Source of the DNA: a bacterium
GTDB taxonomy: Bacteria > Pseudomonadota > Alphaproteobacteria > Rhodobacterales > Rhodobacteraceae
DNA: 64,000 bases
Assembly (NCBI GenBank): GCA_016124195.1
Contig: WGOE01000003.1
Span: 310,001 to 374,000 of the forward strand
Direction of reading: 5' to 3'
Positions 44,313-54,096 of the stretch are shown in pieces. Each line of letters begins with the position of its first letter. The first letter of the stretch is position 1. The notes beneath the pieces are model-generated. The model was not told the DNA's origin, searched no databases, and worked only from the letters and a program-made list of their open reading frames with translations. The translations under genes were made by a program, and so were the position numbers.

Positions 44313-44795
44313 ATGCGCCTTGCATGGCTTTTCCTGGCGTGGATCCTGATTGAAATCGGTCTGTTTGTCACCTTGGGTGGCCGGATCGGCCTGATCGCGA
44401 CCTGGTCTGAGGTGCTTCTGAGCGGCCTCGGCGGCATTATGCTGATCCGGCAGCAAAAGCGCAAGGTTCTGGGCCAGATCCTAGACGATCTGCGCACCTT
44501 GGGCGATCCGCTGACACCTGCCGCACATTCGGCGCTGATCGTGTTGGCCGGGGTGCTTTTGATCCTGCCGGGTTTTCTGAGCGATGCCTTGGGTCTGGCG
44601 CTGTTGATCCCGTGGGTGCGCAATGTCGTGATCGAGAACCTGCGATCACGGGCGCGCATGGCGGCGACAGATGCCGCGGTCCATGCGATGCTGAACCCGC
44701 GCCCACGGTTTGACGACGTGGTCGAAGCCACTGCCGAAGAGATCGACGAGCCGACCACGCCGCCGCGCAAGCCTTCGGGATGGACCAAACCCTGA
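44313..44795 (+). CDS. fxsA: FxsA family membrane protein
   Basis: 160 residues with two to three helices: LAWLFLAWILIEIGLFVTLG at the N-terminus, a loop with RQQKRKVLGQILDDLRTLGD, and ALIVLAGVLLILPGFLSDAL followed by a cytoplasmic tail. GFLSDALGL is the family signature. FxsA in E. coli relieves phage T7 exclusion by F; general function unknown. Start at the ATG after AGAGGGA. Followed by secB, 43 bases on. Confidence 0.93.
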   Translation: MRLAWLFLAWILIEIGLFVTLGGRIGLIATWSEVLLSGLGGIMLIRQQKRKVLGQILDDLRTLGDPLTPAAHSALIVLAGVLLILPGFLSDALGLALLIPWVRNVVIENLRSRARMAATDAAVHAMLNPRPRFDDVVEATAEEIDEPTTPPRKPSGWTKP

Positions 44796-44838
44796 CGGCC
44801 TGCTACCAACGCCGTGACATATTGCGGAGGTTCTTGTC

Positions 44839-45336
44839 ATGGCTCAAGAAAGTGCGAACGGCGCCGAGGCGCCACAGGTTAAGATGCAGGTGCTCGCGCA
44901 GTTCATCCGCGACCTGTCCTTTGAAAACCTCGTGGCGCAGAAGGGCCTGACCGCAACAGAGATGCAGCCCGAAGTGCAGGTCGGGGTCAGCCTGGACGCC
45001 CGGCAGCGCCCGACCCCCAACACCTATGACGTGATCACCAAGTTCAAGGTGACATCCGTCAACAAGGCGAACAACGACACGCTCTTCATGCTGGAACTGG
45101 ACTACGGCGGAGTTTTCCAGGTCGAGGGGGTTCCGAACGAACAACTGCATCCCTTCCTGCTGATCGAATGTCCGCGGCTGTTGTTTCCCTTCATCCGCCG
45201 CATCATCTCGGATGTGACGCATGATGGCGGCTTCCCTGCGCTGAACATCGACAATGTGGATTTCCTGAACCTTTACCGGCAGGAAATGGCCCGCCGGGTG
45301 CAGGCTCCGGGTGGACAGCCGGCCGCGAACGCCTGA
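44839..45336 (+). CDS. secB: Protein-export chaperone SecB
   Basis: 165 residues, typical. Homotetrameric cytosolic chaperone that keeps preproteins unfolded and passes them to SecA. MQVLAQFIRDLSFENLVAQK, VNKANNDTLFMLELDYGGVF and LLIECPRLLFPFIRRIISDV are family hallmarks, and GGFPALNIDNVDFLNLYRQ lies near the C-terminus. Converges on dnaQ with 6 bases between the stops. Confidence 0.97.
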   Translation: MAQESANGAEAPQVKMQVLAQFIRDLSFENLVAQKGLTATEMQPEVQVGVSLDARQRPTPNTYDVITKFKVTSVNKANNDTLFMLELDYGGVFQVEGVPNEQLHPFLLIECPRLLFPFIRRIISDVTHDGGFPALNIDNVDFLNLYRQEMARRVQAPGGQPAANA

Positions 45337-45342
45337 CGGCAG

Positions 45343-46038
45343 TCAGACGCGCTTCAACCAGACAGCGGCTTCGCCCATCTTGCCGATCATGGCTTGGTGG
45401 GCATTCGCCTCGTCTTCGGTAAGACGCGGGGGCAAAGGTTGCGGGCGGGGACGGGCCCGGCCGGCCTGAGTGCTGCGCTGGTTGGCCGCGGTCTGGGCCG
45501 CGGCGGTGGCAAGACCGAAATCCGGCTGGCGCCCGCCGATCAGTTCCAGATAAACCTCGGCCAGAAGCTCTGAATCGAGCAGCGCGCCATGCTTTTCCCG
45601 GCTGGAATTGTCGATGCCAAAGCGACGGCAGAGGGCATCCAGTGAAGCAGGCGCCCCGGGAAATTTCTTGCGCGCCAGACCGACGGTATCAAGCGCCTGT
45701 GACATCGGCAGACCGGGATGGCCGAGCGCCTGCAGTTCGGCATTCAGAAACTTCATGTCGAAGCTGGCGTTGTGAATGACCAGCGTCGCCTCGCCGACAA
45801 ATTCCAGAAAGGAACGGGCGACCGATTTGAAGACCGGCTTGTCGCGCAGGAAATCATCGCCAAGGCCATGAACTTCGAACGCCTCTTTCGGCATCATCCG
45901 TTCTGGGTTGATGTATTGGTGATAGGTGCGGCCGGTCGGCATGTGGTTGAACAACTCAACCGCGCCGATTTCGACGATCCGGTGCCCTTCGGAGGGTTCA
46001 AAGCCGGTGGTTTCGGTATCAAGCACAATCTCACGCAT
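45343..46038 (-). CDS. dnaQ: DNA polymerase III epsilon subunit
   Basis: 231 residues. Proofreading 3'-5' exonuclease. ExoI REIVLDTETTGFEPSEGHRI carries the DxE metal residues, ExoII IHNASFDMKFLN, and ExoIII-epsilon HGALLDSELLAEVYLEL. The C-terminal tail would bind the alpha subunit. Start at 46038, where the family N-terminus begins; it overlaps coaE by 8 bases. Fourth gene of the maf-aroE-coaE-dnaQ operon leading left from the origin. Confidence 0.97.
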   Translation of the reverse strand: MREIVLDTETTGFEPSEGHRIVEIGAVELFNHMPTGRTYHQYINPERMMPKEAFEVHGLGDDFLRDKPVFKSVARSFLEFVGEATLVIHNASFDMKFLNAELQALGHPGLPMSQALDTVGLARKKFPGAPASLDALCRRFGIDNSSREKHGALLDSELLAEVYLELIGGRQPDFGLATAAAQTAANQRSTQAGRARPRPQPLPPRLTEDEANAHQAMIGKMGEAAVWLKRV

Positions 46039-46624
46039 GGCGGCTCCGGATGTGGTTGAGCAACGCCCGGACATAGGCCTGTACAGAAGCCAGGTCGAGC
46101 GTTTCGACGATATGGGTGGCGCGGGCCCGCTTTTGGGCATCGGGCATCTGGCGCGACAGGATCAAGGCGAACTGTGCCTCGGTCATGCCGGGGCGCGACA
46201 ACACACGCGCCCGCTGCAATTCGGGCGGGGCGGTGACCAGCAGGGTGGCGTCCATCTCCGCCTCGGTTCCTTTTTCGAACAACAGGGGAATGTCGAAAAC
46301 GGCAATATCAGAGACTGTTCCTGACAGAAAATCGGCACGGTCGGCGGCGACCAGCGGGTGCACAAAGGCTTCGATGGCGGCCAGGGCGGCCGGATCCCGC
46401 GCGATCCAGGCGCGCAGGGCGGTCCGATCAATCGCGCCACCCTGCAGCGCCTCAGGGCACAGCGCAGCAAGGCCGGGGACCGCGGCGCCGCCGGGCGCGT
46501 AAAGCCGGTGGACAGCGGCATCGGCGTCCCAGACCGAAACGCCTTCAGCCGCAAAGACCGCGGCTGTCGTCGACTTGCCCATTCCGATCGAGCCGGTGAG
46601 GCCAAGGCGAAACGAGTCCCTCAT
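46031..46624 (-). CDS. coaE: Dephospho-CoA kinase
   Basis: 197 residues. Final step of CoA synthesis, phosphorylating the 3'-OH of dephospho-CoA. Walker A loop GLTGSIGMGKSTTAAVF near the start, then FVHPLVAADRADF and FDIPLLFEKGTEAEMD and the lid arginine region. Overlaps aroE by 4 bases upstream and dnaQ by 8 downstream. Confidence 0.97.
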   Translation of the reverse strand: MRDSFRLGLTGSIGMGKSTTAAVFAAEGVSVWDADAAVHRLYAPGGAAVPGLAALCPEALQGGAIDRTALRAWIARDPAALAAIEAFVHPLVAADRADFLSGTVSDIAVFDIPLLFEKGTEAEMDATLLVTAPPELQRARVLSRPGMTEAQFALILSRQMPDAQKRARATHIVETLDLASVQAYVRALLNHIRSRHA

Positions 46625-47460
46625 GCCGACAGGACGGCCGCGCGGGTCGCGTCATCGACCTCGGGTCGGTGATTGAACCAGCGTTCGAAACCCGGTGCGG
46701 CTTGGTGCAGCAACATGCCTAGGCCATCGACGACATGTGCACCGCGCTGTTCGGCCTCGATCAGGAAAGGGGTCATCAGCGGAGTATAGACCAGGTCGGT
46801 GACGACAGCGCTTTTATCCAGACGGTCCAGCGGCAGACGCAGGTCCGGTTTGCCGGACATGCCAAGCGAGGTGCTGTTGATGACAAGAGTGGCGCCTTCC
46901 ACCATCTCTCCGGCGTGCACCCAGTCGTAAACCATCAGCTTGGCGCCCAGATCGTTGCGCAGAATCTCGGCCCGCAGGCGCGTGCGGTTGGCGATGCGGA
47001 TTTCGGGCACCCCGACTTCAATCAGGGCGGCAATCACCGCCCGTGCCGCACCGCCCGCGCCGAACAAGGCGACCGGACCGCTGTGGGGTTGCCACTGCGG
47101 TGCCAATTGACGCAGGTTGGCCATGAACCCGGCGCCATCTGTGTTGTCAGCGTGGATCTTGCCATCCTTGCGAAAGATCAAGGTGTTGGCGGCCCCGATC
47201 AAGGCGGCCCGGTCGGTCACCACGTCAGCCAGCTTCAGGACGGCCTCTTTGTGCGGGATCGTGACATTGACCCCGACGAAACCCAGCTTGGGCAGCATGC
47301 GCAAAGCCTCTTGCAAGTCAGCCGGCGCCACATCCATGGGAATGTAAAAACCCTTCAGACCATAGCGTTTGAGCCAGAATCCGTGCAGCGCCGGAGAGCG
47401 GCTGTGGGCAATGGGATGGCCGATCACGCCGGCGAGGGGGATGCGGGGTAGATCGGTCAC
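46621..47460 (-). CDS. aroE: Shikimate dehydrogenase (NADP+)
   Basis: 279 residues from a GTG at 47460 that overlaps the maf stop (GTGA), which decides the start. Reduces 3-dehydroshikimate. [20 protein letters not shown] at the N-terminus binds shikimate, [13 protein letters not shown] contains the catalytic Lys and GAANTLIF the Asn, and [20 protein letters not shown] binds NADP. Part of the maf-aroE-coaE-dnaQ operon. Confidence 0.97.
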   Translation of the reverse strand: MTDLPRIPLAGVIGHPIAHSRSPALHGFWLKRYGLKGFYIPMDVAPADLQEALRMLPKLGFVGVNVTIPHKEAVLKLADVVTDRAALIGAANTLIFRKDGKIHADNTDGAGFMANLRQLAPQWQPHSGPVALFGAGGAARAVIAALIEVGVPEIRIANRTRLRAEILRNDLGAKLMVYDWVHAGEMVEGATLVINSTSLGMSGKPDLRLPLDRLDKSAVVTDLVYTPLMTPFLIEAEQRGAHVVDGLGMLLHQAAPGFERWFNHRPEVDDATRAAVLSA

Positions 47461-48053
47461 GACGGGATGAAACCTCGCAAGGACAAATAGTTGAGAAGCG
47501 GCAAGAGCGGCAGGCCCAGAATGGTAAAGTAGTCTCCTTCGATGGCAGAGAAAAGCCTGATCCCTTCCGACTCCAGCTGGTAGCATCCGACAGACTGCGC
47601 GATCTCTGGCCAGGTTCGGTCGAGATAAGATTCCAGAAAGGCGTCCGAGCTTTCCCGCATTGTCAGACGGGCGACGCCGACATGGCGCCAGATCGGCTTA
47701 CCCTTGTCGTAAAGCACGAGGGCGGACAGAAGGTGGTGCGTGTGGCCGGAGAGGTCCGCGAGCTGCTGGCGCGCTTCGGCCCGGGTTTCGGCTTTCGAGA
47801 AAATGCGCGATCCAAGCGCAAGGATCTGATCGCAGCCCAGCACCAGCGCCTCCGGATGGCGTCCCGCCAGTTTCAGCGCCTTCGCCTCAGCCAAGGCGTC
47901 CGCGATGTCACGCGACGAGGCGCCTTCTTCGGCCAAAGCCGTGCGAAGCGCCTCTTCGTCGATGCGCGCGGGATGGGGTTCGACCTGCAGGCCTGCGTTG
48001 CGCAACAGGGTCAGACGGATTGGCGATTGCGAGGCAAGAAGCAGCGGAGTCAT
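47457..48053 (-). CDS. maf: Maf-family nucleoside triphosphate pyrophosphatase
   Basis: 198 residues. [19 protein letters not shown] is the Maf N-terminus, with [11 protein letters not shown] and DGKxxP-like [10 protein letters not shown] and a [19 protein letters not shown] segment. Maf proteins hydrolyse canonical or modified nucleotides to monophosphates, preventing incorporation. First gene of the leftward operon; its start borders the putative replication origin. Confidence 0.93.
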   Translation of the reverse strand: MTPLLLASQSPIRLTLLRNAGLQVEPHPARIDEEALRTALAEEGASSRDIADALAEAKALKLAGRHPEALVLGCDQILALGSRIFSKAETRAEARQQLADLSGHTHHLLSALVLYDKGKPIWRHVGVARLTMRESSDAFLESYLDRTWPEIAQSVGCYQLESEGIRLFSAIEGDYFTILGLPLLPLLNYLSLRGFIPS

Positions 48054-48450
48054 GGGCTAACCGGTGTGGATGGTGCTGTGGACAATGCCCTTTTGTTCCG
48101 CAGACGAAAAGAGAGGATAAGACGGGTGCCGAAGATCCCGGTTTCGCCCAGTGGGGAACAAAATGAGAGTGTCCCCATGTGCACGGCAGGTTGGTGACTT
48201 TGTGGAAAAGTTCAAGCTTCCTGATCGCGGAATGATTCCATCCCCCGTGGGCGTTTATGACTATCTATATGTTTTTAAAGTATTTTTTATAAGAGTTTCG
48301 AAAGTGTGCCGTCACGATCGGCCCGATTCCTCCCCAGAACTGTCCCTGTGGACAAGTTGCGGGAGGAAAACTGAAATTCAGTTATCCACGAAGACTACAA
48401 CATCCTCATCCCTTTCTTTATCTTACCTATAAAGAAGTAAGGAGACGGCT
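48054..48450. other. oriC: Probable chromosomal replication origin (oriC)
   Basis: 397 bases without a gene between divergent maf and hemJ. It holds DnaA-box-like 9-mers with one mismatch to TTATCCACA: 48077-48085 and 48347-48355 (both TTGTCCACA on the minus strand), 48201-48209 (TTTTCCACA, minus) and 48382-48390 (TTATCCACG, plus), plus a weaker one at 48065. An AT-rich tract at about 48254-48298 could unwind. Two GATTC sites (48234, 48325) suit CcrM methylation. Flanking genes are those that border origins in Rhodobacterales and point outward, and parABS is close by. Confidence 0.75.
48254..48298. other. AT-rich unwinding element candidate in oriC
   Basis: A 45-base tract dominated by A and T (for example GTTTTTAAAGTATTTTTTAT at 48271-48290) in otherwise GC-rich DNA, lying between the DnaA-box-like sites at 48201 and 48347. 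Confidence 0.6.
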
Positions 48451-48900
48451 ATGATTGACTTTCTGGCGATCTGGTATCCGTGGATCAAAGCGGCTCACGT
48501 GATCTCTGTCATCGCCTGGATGGCCGGGTTGTTCTACCTGCCGCGACTGTTTGTCTACCATGTCGAAGCGGTCGAGAAGGGGTCTGCGACCGATGCCATG
48601 TTCCAGACGATGGAGCGGCGGCTTTATCGGGCCATCATCGGGCCGGCTTCGATTTCGGCCTGGGTTTTCGGCCTGTGTCTGGTGATGACGCCCGGCATTG
48701 TGGATTGGACGATGGTTTGGCCCTGGACAAAAGCGGCGAGCGTCCTGACCATGACATGGTTCCAGCATTGGCTGGGCAGTCAGCGCAAACGCCTGGCCTC
48801 GGGGACCGCAACGGTGACGGGCCGGCAGTACCGCATGATGAACGAACTGCCGACCTTGTTGATGGTCGTCATCGTGATTTCCGTCATCGTGAAATTCTGA
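48451..48900 (+). CDS. hemJ: Protoporphyrinogen oxidase HemJ
   Basis: 149 residues with about four membrane helices. WIKAAHVISVIAWMAGLFYL with its conserved His, LPRLFVYHVEA, and MTWFQHWLGSQRKRLASG match HemJ, the heme-b-containing enzyme that oxidises protoporphyrinogen IX in most alphaproteobacteria. TAAGGAG precedes the ATG by 8 bases. It adds to the heme genes in this window (hemC, hemD, hemW). First gene right of the probable origin. Confidence 0.93.
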   Translation: MIDFLAIWYPWIKAAHVISVIAWMAGLFYLPRLFVYHVEAVEKGSATDAMFQTMERRLYRAIIGPASISAWVFGLCLVMTPGIVDWTMVWPWTKAASVLTMTWFQHWLGSQRKRLASGTATVTGRQYRMMNELPTLLMVVIVISVIVKF

Positions 48901-49022
48901 CAAGGTTGACTTTTGCCGATGCCGGGGCTAATGGGCGGCAGCGAGGTCGTCCGGCCGTATCCGCTTTCCGTTTACATTGCTGACTTGCGCCGGGGCCGCC
49001 CCGCGCGAGTTTGAGGATTTCC

Positions 49023-50294
49023 ATGACTGTAGAACATCTGAATCTTGCCGATCTGAAGGCAAAGACGCCGGCTGAATTGCTGGCGATGGCCGAAGAATGG
49101 GAGATTGAGAACGCGCCGAGCATGCGCAAGGGCGAGATGATGTTCTCGATCCTAAAAGAGCATGCCGAAGAAGGTTGGGAAATCGGCGGCGATGGCGTGC
49201 TGGAAGTTTTGCAGGATGGTTTCGGATTTCTGCGGTCAACCTCTGCCAACTACTTGCCCGGCCCGGACGACATCTACGTCTCGCCCGATATCTTGCGGCA
49301 GTTTTCGTTGCGCACGGGCGATACGATCGAAGGCCTGATGCAGGCGCCGCGTGACGGGGAGCGGTATTTCTCGATCACCAAGGTGACGAGAATCAATTTC
49401 GACGATCCGGAGAAGGCGCGCCACAAGGTCCTGTTCGACAACCTGACGCCGCTTTACCCCGATGAGCGCCTGAAGATGGAGGTCGAGGACCCTACCATCA
49501 AGGACAAATCGGCCCGGATCATCGATCTGGTCTGCCCGATCGGCAAGGGGCAGCGCGCCTTGATCGTGGCGCCGCCGCGGACGGGCAAGACCGTGCTGCT
49601 GCAGAATATTGCCAATTCAATCGCGGTGAACCACCCGGAATGTTATCTGATCGTGTTGTTGATCGACGAGCGGCCCGAGGAAGTCACCGACATGCAGCGC
49701 TCGGTGAAGGGGGAGGTTGTGTCCTCGACCTTTGACGAGCCGGCATCGCGGCACGTTGCTGTGGCCGAGATGGTGATCGAAAAAGCGAAACGTCTGGTTG
49801 AACACAAGCGCGACGTGGTGATCCTGCTCGATTCGATCACGCGCCTGGGGCGTGCGTTCAACACGGTGGTGCCCTCGTCAGGCAAGGTGCTGACCGGCGG
49901 TGTGGATGCCAACGCATTGCAACGGCCCAAGCGGTTTTTCGGGGCGGCCAGGAATATTGAAGAGGGTGGCAGCCTGACGATCATCGCGACGGCGCTGATC
50001 GACACCGGCAGCCGGATGGACGAAGTGATCTTTGAAGAGTTCAAGGGTACCGGCAACTCGGAAATCGTGCTGGACCGCAAGGTGGCTGACAAGCGGGTCT
50101 TCCCGGCGATTGACATCCTCAAGTCTGGCACCCGTAAGGAAGAGTTGCTGGTCGAAAAGGTCGACCTGCAAAAGACTTATGTGCTGCGACGCATCCTCAA
50201 TCCTATGGGGACGACCGACGCCATCGAATTCCTGCTGGGCAAGCTGAAGCAGACGAAGACGAACGGCGAATTCTTCGAATCGATGAACACATAA
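49023..50294 (+). CDS. rho: Transcription termination factor Rho
   Basis: 423 residues, full length. Hexameric RNA helicase. The N-terminal RNA-binding OB domain includes [15 protein letters not shown]; the ATPase core has the Rho Walker [51 protein letters not shown] (Walker B) and [20 protein letters not shown]. Start at 49023 after a GAGG site. Confidence 0.98.
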   Translation: MTVEHLNLADLKAKTPAELLAMAEEWEIENAPSMRKGEMMFSILKEHAEEGWEIGGDGVLEVLQDGFGFLRSTSANYLPGPDDIYVSPDILRQFSLRTGDTIEGLMQAPRDGERYFSITKVTRINFDDPEKARHKVLFDNLTPLYPDERLKMEVEDPTIKDKSARIIDLVCPIGKGQRALIVAPPRTGKTVLLQNIANSIAVNHPECYLIVLLIDERPEEVTDMQRSVKGEVVSSTFDEPASRHVAVAEMVIEKAKRLVEHKRDVVILLDSITRLGRAFNTVVPSSGKVLTGGVDANALQRPKRFFGAARNIEEGGSLTIIATALIDTGSRMDEVIFEEFKGTGNSEIVLDRKVADKRVFPAIDILKSGTRKEELLVEKVDLQKTYVLRRILNPMGTTDAIEFLLGKLKQTKTNGEFFESMNT

Positions 50295-50303
50295 GAGGGC
50301 AAG

Positions 50304-51590
50304 GTGAGCGACACGATCTTTGCCCTGGCCTCGGCGCGGGGCAAGGCGGGTGTGGCCGTATTTCGGATCTCTGGTCCGCAAGCACATGAGGCTTTGGCGC
50401 GATTCTGCCATGTGCCTCCGGCGCGTCGGGCGGCATTGCGTCGTCTGGTGTGGCAAGGCGAAACTCTGGACGAGGCACTTGTTCTGGTTTTCGAGGCCGG
50501 CGCCAGCTTTACCGGGGAAGCGAGTGTGGAATTGCAGGTCCATGGCAGCCTGGCTGTCACCCGGGCGGTGAGCCTGGCGCTGTCGCAATTTCCCGGGCTG
50601 CGTCCGGCTGAGGCTGGAGAGTTCACGCGACGCGCGCTGGAAAATGGCCGGCTCAACCTGGCACAGGTCGAGGGCCTGGCCGATCTGATCGAGTCTGAAA
50701 CCGAGGCGCAGCGACGACAGGCCATGCGGGTTTTGTCGGGGGCCATCGGTGAAAGGGCGGAGGCTTGGCGGCGAGATCTGATCCGCGCGGGCGCGCTTGT
50801 CGAGGCGACCATCGATTTCGCCGATGAGGACGTGCCGGTCGATGTAACCCCAGAGGTCTTGGCTTTGATCGACGGGCTTTTGGCCGATCTGAAGCGCGAG
50901 ATTTCGGGCACACGGGCAGCCGAACGGGTCCGCGACGGCTTCGAGGTGGCCATCCTTGGCGCGCCGAATGCGGGAAAATCTACACTTCTCAATGCTTTGG
51001 CTGGACGAGACGCGGCAATTACGTCTGAAATTGCGGGCACCACACGCGACGTGATTGAGGTTCGGCTGGATCTGGACGGGCTGGCCGTGACGCTTCTTGA
51101 TACGGCGGGATTGCGCGAAACTGACGATAGGGTTGAGCGGATCGGCGTGGCGCGAGCCGTGCAGAGGGCGCAATCAGCCGACCTGCGCGTGTTTCTGCTC
51201 GACCATGCTGCCGAGACCTTGCTGATCGCGCCCCAGGAAGACGATATTGTTGTGCAGGGCAAGGCTGATCAGCGTCATCACGTTCCCGATGCCGTTTCTG
51301 GCCTGACCGGGCAGGGGGTGGACCGCTTGATTGGGCGGATTTCGGCTGCTTTGGCGAAAAAGGCCGCATCGGCTGGTGTTATGACGAGAGAGCGGCACAG
51401 ACTTGCGATGATCCGGAGTGTTGAGGCTTTGGAATCGGCAAGAAGTCGGATAGAGACGGCGGGGAGCCGCGTGGAACTTGTCGCGGCCGACCTTCGGCGC
51501 GCTGTTCGTGCGCTGGATGTGTTGGTGGGCCGGATCGACGTGGAGAACTTGCTGGATGAAATCTTCTCCAGCTTTTGCATAGGCAAGTGA
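50304..51590 (+). CDS. mnmE: tRNA uridine-5-carboxymethylaminomethyl modification GTPase MnmE
   Basis: 428 residues from a GTG start with GAGG upstream. With MnmG it modifies U34 of several tRNAs. The N-terminal tetrahydrofolate-binding domain is followed by a G domain at about residues 210-350: G1 [19 protein letters not shown]2 [12 protein letters not shown]3 LLDTAG, G5 SGLTGQG. The G4 position reads VVQGKADQ, with Gly in place of the usual Asn of NKxD. The C-terminal CIGK supplies the essential cysteine. Ends 2 bases before the mnmG start. Confidence 0.96.
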   Translation: MSDTIFALASARGKAGVAVFRISGPQAHEALARFCHVPPARRAALRRLVWQGETLDEALVLVFEAGASFTGEASVELQVHGSLAVTRAVSLALSQFPGLRPAEAGEFTRRALENGRLNLAQVEGLADLIESETEAQRRQAMRVLSGAIGERAEAWRRDLIRAGALVEATIDFADEDVPVDVTPEVLALIDGLLADLKREISGTRAAERVRDGFEVAILGAPNAGKSTLLNALAGRDAAITSEIAGTTRDVIEVRLDLDGLAVTLLDTAGLRETDDRVERIGVARAVQRAQSADLRVFLLDHAAETLLIAPQEDDIVVQGKADQRHHVPDAVSGLTGQGVDRLIGRISAALAKKAASAGVMTRERHRLAMIRSVEALESARSRIETAGSRVELVAADLRRAVRALDVLVGRIDVENLLDEIFSSFCIGK

Positions 51591-51592
51591 GG

Positions 51593-53470
51593 ATGTTTCA
51601 CGTGAAACATTTCGATGTGGTGGTGATCGGTGGTGGACATGCGGGTGCCGAAGCGGCGGCGGCTTCTGCTCGGATTGGAGCACGTACGGCCCTGATTTCG
51701 ATGCGGAAGGACCGCATCGGCGTGATGTCTTGCAATCCTGCGATCGGGGGACTGGGCAAAGGCCATCTGGTTCGCGAGATTGACGCCCTCGATGGAATCA
51801 TGGGGCTGGCCGCCGACTCTGCCGGCATCCAGTTTCGCCTCCTGAACCGCCGAAAGGGACCCGCTGTCCAAGGGCCCAGGACCCAGGCCGACCGCAAGCT
51901 CTATCGCGATGCAATTCAAGATCTGCTTGGAACACAATCTGGTCTGGATGTCATTGAAGGCGAGGTGGTCGATCTTGTGCAGGACAAGGCGGGTCGGGTG
52001 ACCGGTGTTGAATTGCTGGACGGTAGTGTGCTTGACGCGACCGCCGTCGTGCTCACCGCCGGAACATTCCTCAACGGGGTCATCCACATCGGCGATCAGC
52101 GCCGTTCTGGCGGGCGTGAGGGCGATGTTGCCTCGATCCGGCTGGGCCAAAGGTTGAGCGGGTTCGGCTTGAAACGCGGACGTCTCAAGACGGGCACGCC
52201 TCCACGTTTGGACGGGCGCACCATCGAATGGCGTGGTCTGGACGAACAACCGGGCGACGAAAACCCTGTGATGCTGTCATTCTTGAACAAGGCGCCTGCG
52301 GTACGGCAGGTGGCTTGCGGCATCACACATACCAACGAACGCACGCATGACATTGTACGGGCAAATCTGGGTCGGTCGGCCATGTATGGCGGCCATATCG
52401 AAGGTGTGGGGCCGCGCTATTGCCCGTCGATCGAGGACAAGGTCGTGCGCTTTGCCGACAAGAGCGGGCATCAGATATTTCTGGAACCGGAAGGCCTCGA
52501 CGATCACACGATCTATCCTAACGGCATCTCGACCTCGTTGCCGGCGGAAGTTCAGAATGAATATGTGCGCAGCATCAGGGGTTTGGAGAACGTCGTCATT
52601 CTCCAGCCAGGCTATGCGATCGAATATGATTATTTCGATCCCTCTGAGTTGCACAGTGACCTGCAGAGCCAGATCCCCGGCCTGTATTTTGCGGGTCAGA
52701 TCAACGGCACGACCGGGTATGAGGAAGCAGCGGCTCAGGGTCTGGTTGCAGGAGCGAATGCCGCTGCCGCTGCGCTGGGGCGCGATCCGATCCTGTTTTC
52801 ACGAGCGGACAGCTATATCGGTGTGATGTTGGACGATCTGAGGTCTCGCGGCGTGACCGAGCCTTATCGCATGTTCACCTCGCGCGCCGAATTCCGCCTT
52901 CACCTTCGTGCTGACAATGCGGATCAGCGATTGACTCCCCTGGGGCTCACGGCGGGTCTGGTCGGGAGGGCACGGGCGGCACACTTTCAGGAAAAGATGA
53001 GCCGGCTCGCCGACGCCAACGACATTCTGTCGGCACGATCCTGTACCCCGTTGGAACTGCAGTCCGTAGGTCTTGCCGTCAGCCAGAATGGTGCCCGCCG
53101 CAGCGTACTGGAGGTTATCGCCTCTTACGACATCGATTGGTCGCATGTTCTGCACCTTGTGCCGGACGCCGTCATGATCGACACGGAGACGAAGGAGCAA
53201 GTCTGGCGGGATGCGCTTTATGCCCAATACCTGGATCGCCAGCGTGCCGACGCTGAAGCGCTTCAACGCAACGAATTGGTCAAGATCCCGGCAAATCTGA
53301 ACTTTGCCGAATTGCCTGGGCTGTCCAATGAGTTGGCGGCCAAGTTGACTCGTCACCGCCCGGAAAATCTTGCTGAGGCTGAGCGGATTGAGGGCATGAC
53401 CCCGGCTGCGCTGCTGCTCATCCTGGCCCATTGCCGCAAGGCGGAGCCGGCGCGGGCAGTTGCGCGATGA
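51593..53470 (+). CDS. mnmG: tRNA uridine-5-carboxymethylaminomethyl modification enzyme MnmG
   Basis: 625 residues. FAD enzyme and partner of MnmE. The first codons, MFHVKH, are encoded by a parS site beginning one base after the A of the start codon. FAD motif [19 protein letters not shown], then [37 protein letters not shown] and [21 protein letters not shown]-terminal helical domain with [11 protein letters not shown]. The cluster mnmE-mnmG-rsmG-parA-parB is contiguous. ATGA overlap with rsmG. Confidence 0.97.
   Translation: MFHVKHFDVVVIGGGHAGAEAAAASARIGARTALISMRKDRIGVMSCNPAIGGLGKGHLVREIDALDGIMGLAADSAGIQFRLLNRRKGPAVQGPRTQADRKLYRDAIQDLLGTQSGLDVIEGEVVDLVQDKAGRVTGVELLDGSVLDATAVVLTAGTFLNGVIHIGDQRRSGGREGDVASIRLGQRLSGFGLKRGRLKTGTPPRLDGRTIEWRGLDEQPGDENPVMLSFLNKAPAVRQVACGITHTNERTHDIVRANLGRSAMYGGHIEGVGPRYCPSIEDKVVRFADKSGHQIFLEPEGLDDHTIYPNGISTSLPAEVQNEYVRSIRGLENVVILQPGYAIEYDYFDPSELHSDLQSQIPGLYFAGQINGTTGYEEAAAQGLVAGANAAAAALGRDPILFSRADSYIGVMLDDLRSRGVTEPYRMFTSRAEFRLHLRADNADQRLTPLGLTAGLVGRARAAHFQEKMSRLADANDILSARSCTPLELQSVGLAVSQNGARRSVLEVIASYDIDWSHVLHLVPDAVMIDTETKEQVWRDALYAQYLDRQRADAEALQRNELVKIPANLNFAELPGLSNELAAKLTRHRPENLAEAERIEGMTPAALLLILAHCRKAEPARAVAR
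51594..51609. other. parS: parS centromere site 1 (within mnmG start)
   Basis: TGTTTCACGTGAAACA, an exact match to the palindromic bacterial parS consensus bound by ParB. It covers mnmG codons 1-6, read as Phe-His-Val-Lys-His after the Met. Confidence 0.95.
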
Positions 53471-54096
53471 CGGCGATTGCCAACCGGCAGGTGCCAGACT
53501 GGTTAAATGTTTCACGTGAAACATTGGACCTGCTTTCGGACTATCTGGCGCTTGTCGAGAAGTGGAATCCTGCCATCAATCTTGTCGCAAAAGCGAGCTT
53601 GCCGGCGGCCTGGGAAAGACACGTGCTTGATTCTGCGCAGATCATTCTGCAGTGTCCTGATGGCGCCGTAAGTTGGGTTGATTTTGGCAGCGGCGGCGGC
53701 TTTCCTGGCGTCATAGTTGCGGCTATCGCACGGGAAACCCGGCCCGATCTGCATGTAACCTTGGTCGAGTCCGACAAGCGCAAGGCTACGTTTCTGAGCC
53801 AGGCGGGGCGTGCGCTCGGACTGTCGCTGTCGGTCAGCGCGGCGCGGGCCGAAACGCTTGCCGCCTGCAATGCGGATGTCGTCTCTGCACGTGCCTTGGC
53901 GCCGCTTTCCGAACTGTGTTCCTTGGCCCACCGACATCTGAAATCTGACGGCATTGCGATCTTTCCCAAGGGAGCCCAAGTCCAGGTGGAACTGGAGGCA
54001 GCGCTCGAAAAGTGGCGTTTCGACTGGCAATCTCTGCCGAGCATGACCGATCCGGCCGGTCGCATAATTACAATGAAGAATATCCGTCATGTCTGA
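53467..54096 (+). CDS. rsmG: 16S rRNA (guanine-527-N7)-methyltransferase
   Basis: 209 residues. SAM-dependent methylase of G527. [19 protein letters not shown], then the SAM-binding [16 protein letters not shown] and [12 protein letters not shown], and [11 protein letters not shown] are family hallmarks. Start overlaps the mnmG stop (ATGA). The N-terminal [10 protein letters not shown] contains VSRET, encoded by a parS site. Overlaps parA by 8 bases. Confidence 0.96.
   Translation: MTAIANRQVPDWLNVSRETLDLLSDYLALVEKWNPAINLVAKASLPAAWERHVLDSAQIILQCPDGAVSWVDFGSGGGFPGVIVAAIARETRPDLHVTLVESDKRKATFLSQAGRALGLSLSVSAARAETLAACNADVVSARALAPLSELCSLAHRHLKSDGIAIFPKGAQVQVELEAALEKWRFDWQSLPSMTDPAGRIITMKNIRHV
53508..53523. 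other. parS: parS centromere site 2 (within rsmG)
   Basis: Second exact TGTTTCACGTGAAACA, inside rsmG codons 14-19 and read in a different frame from site 1, as Val-Ser-Arg-Glu-Thr. Confidence 0.95.
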
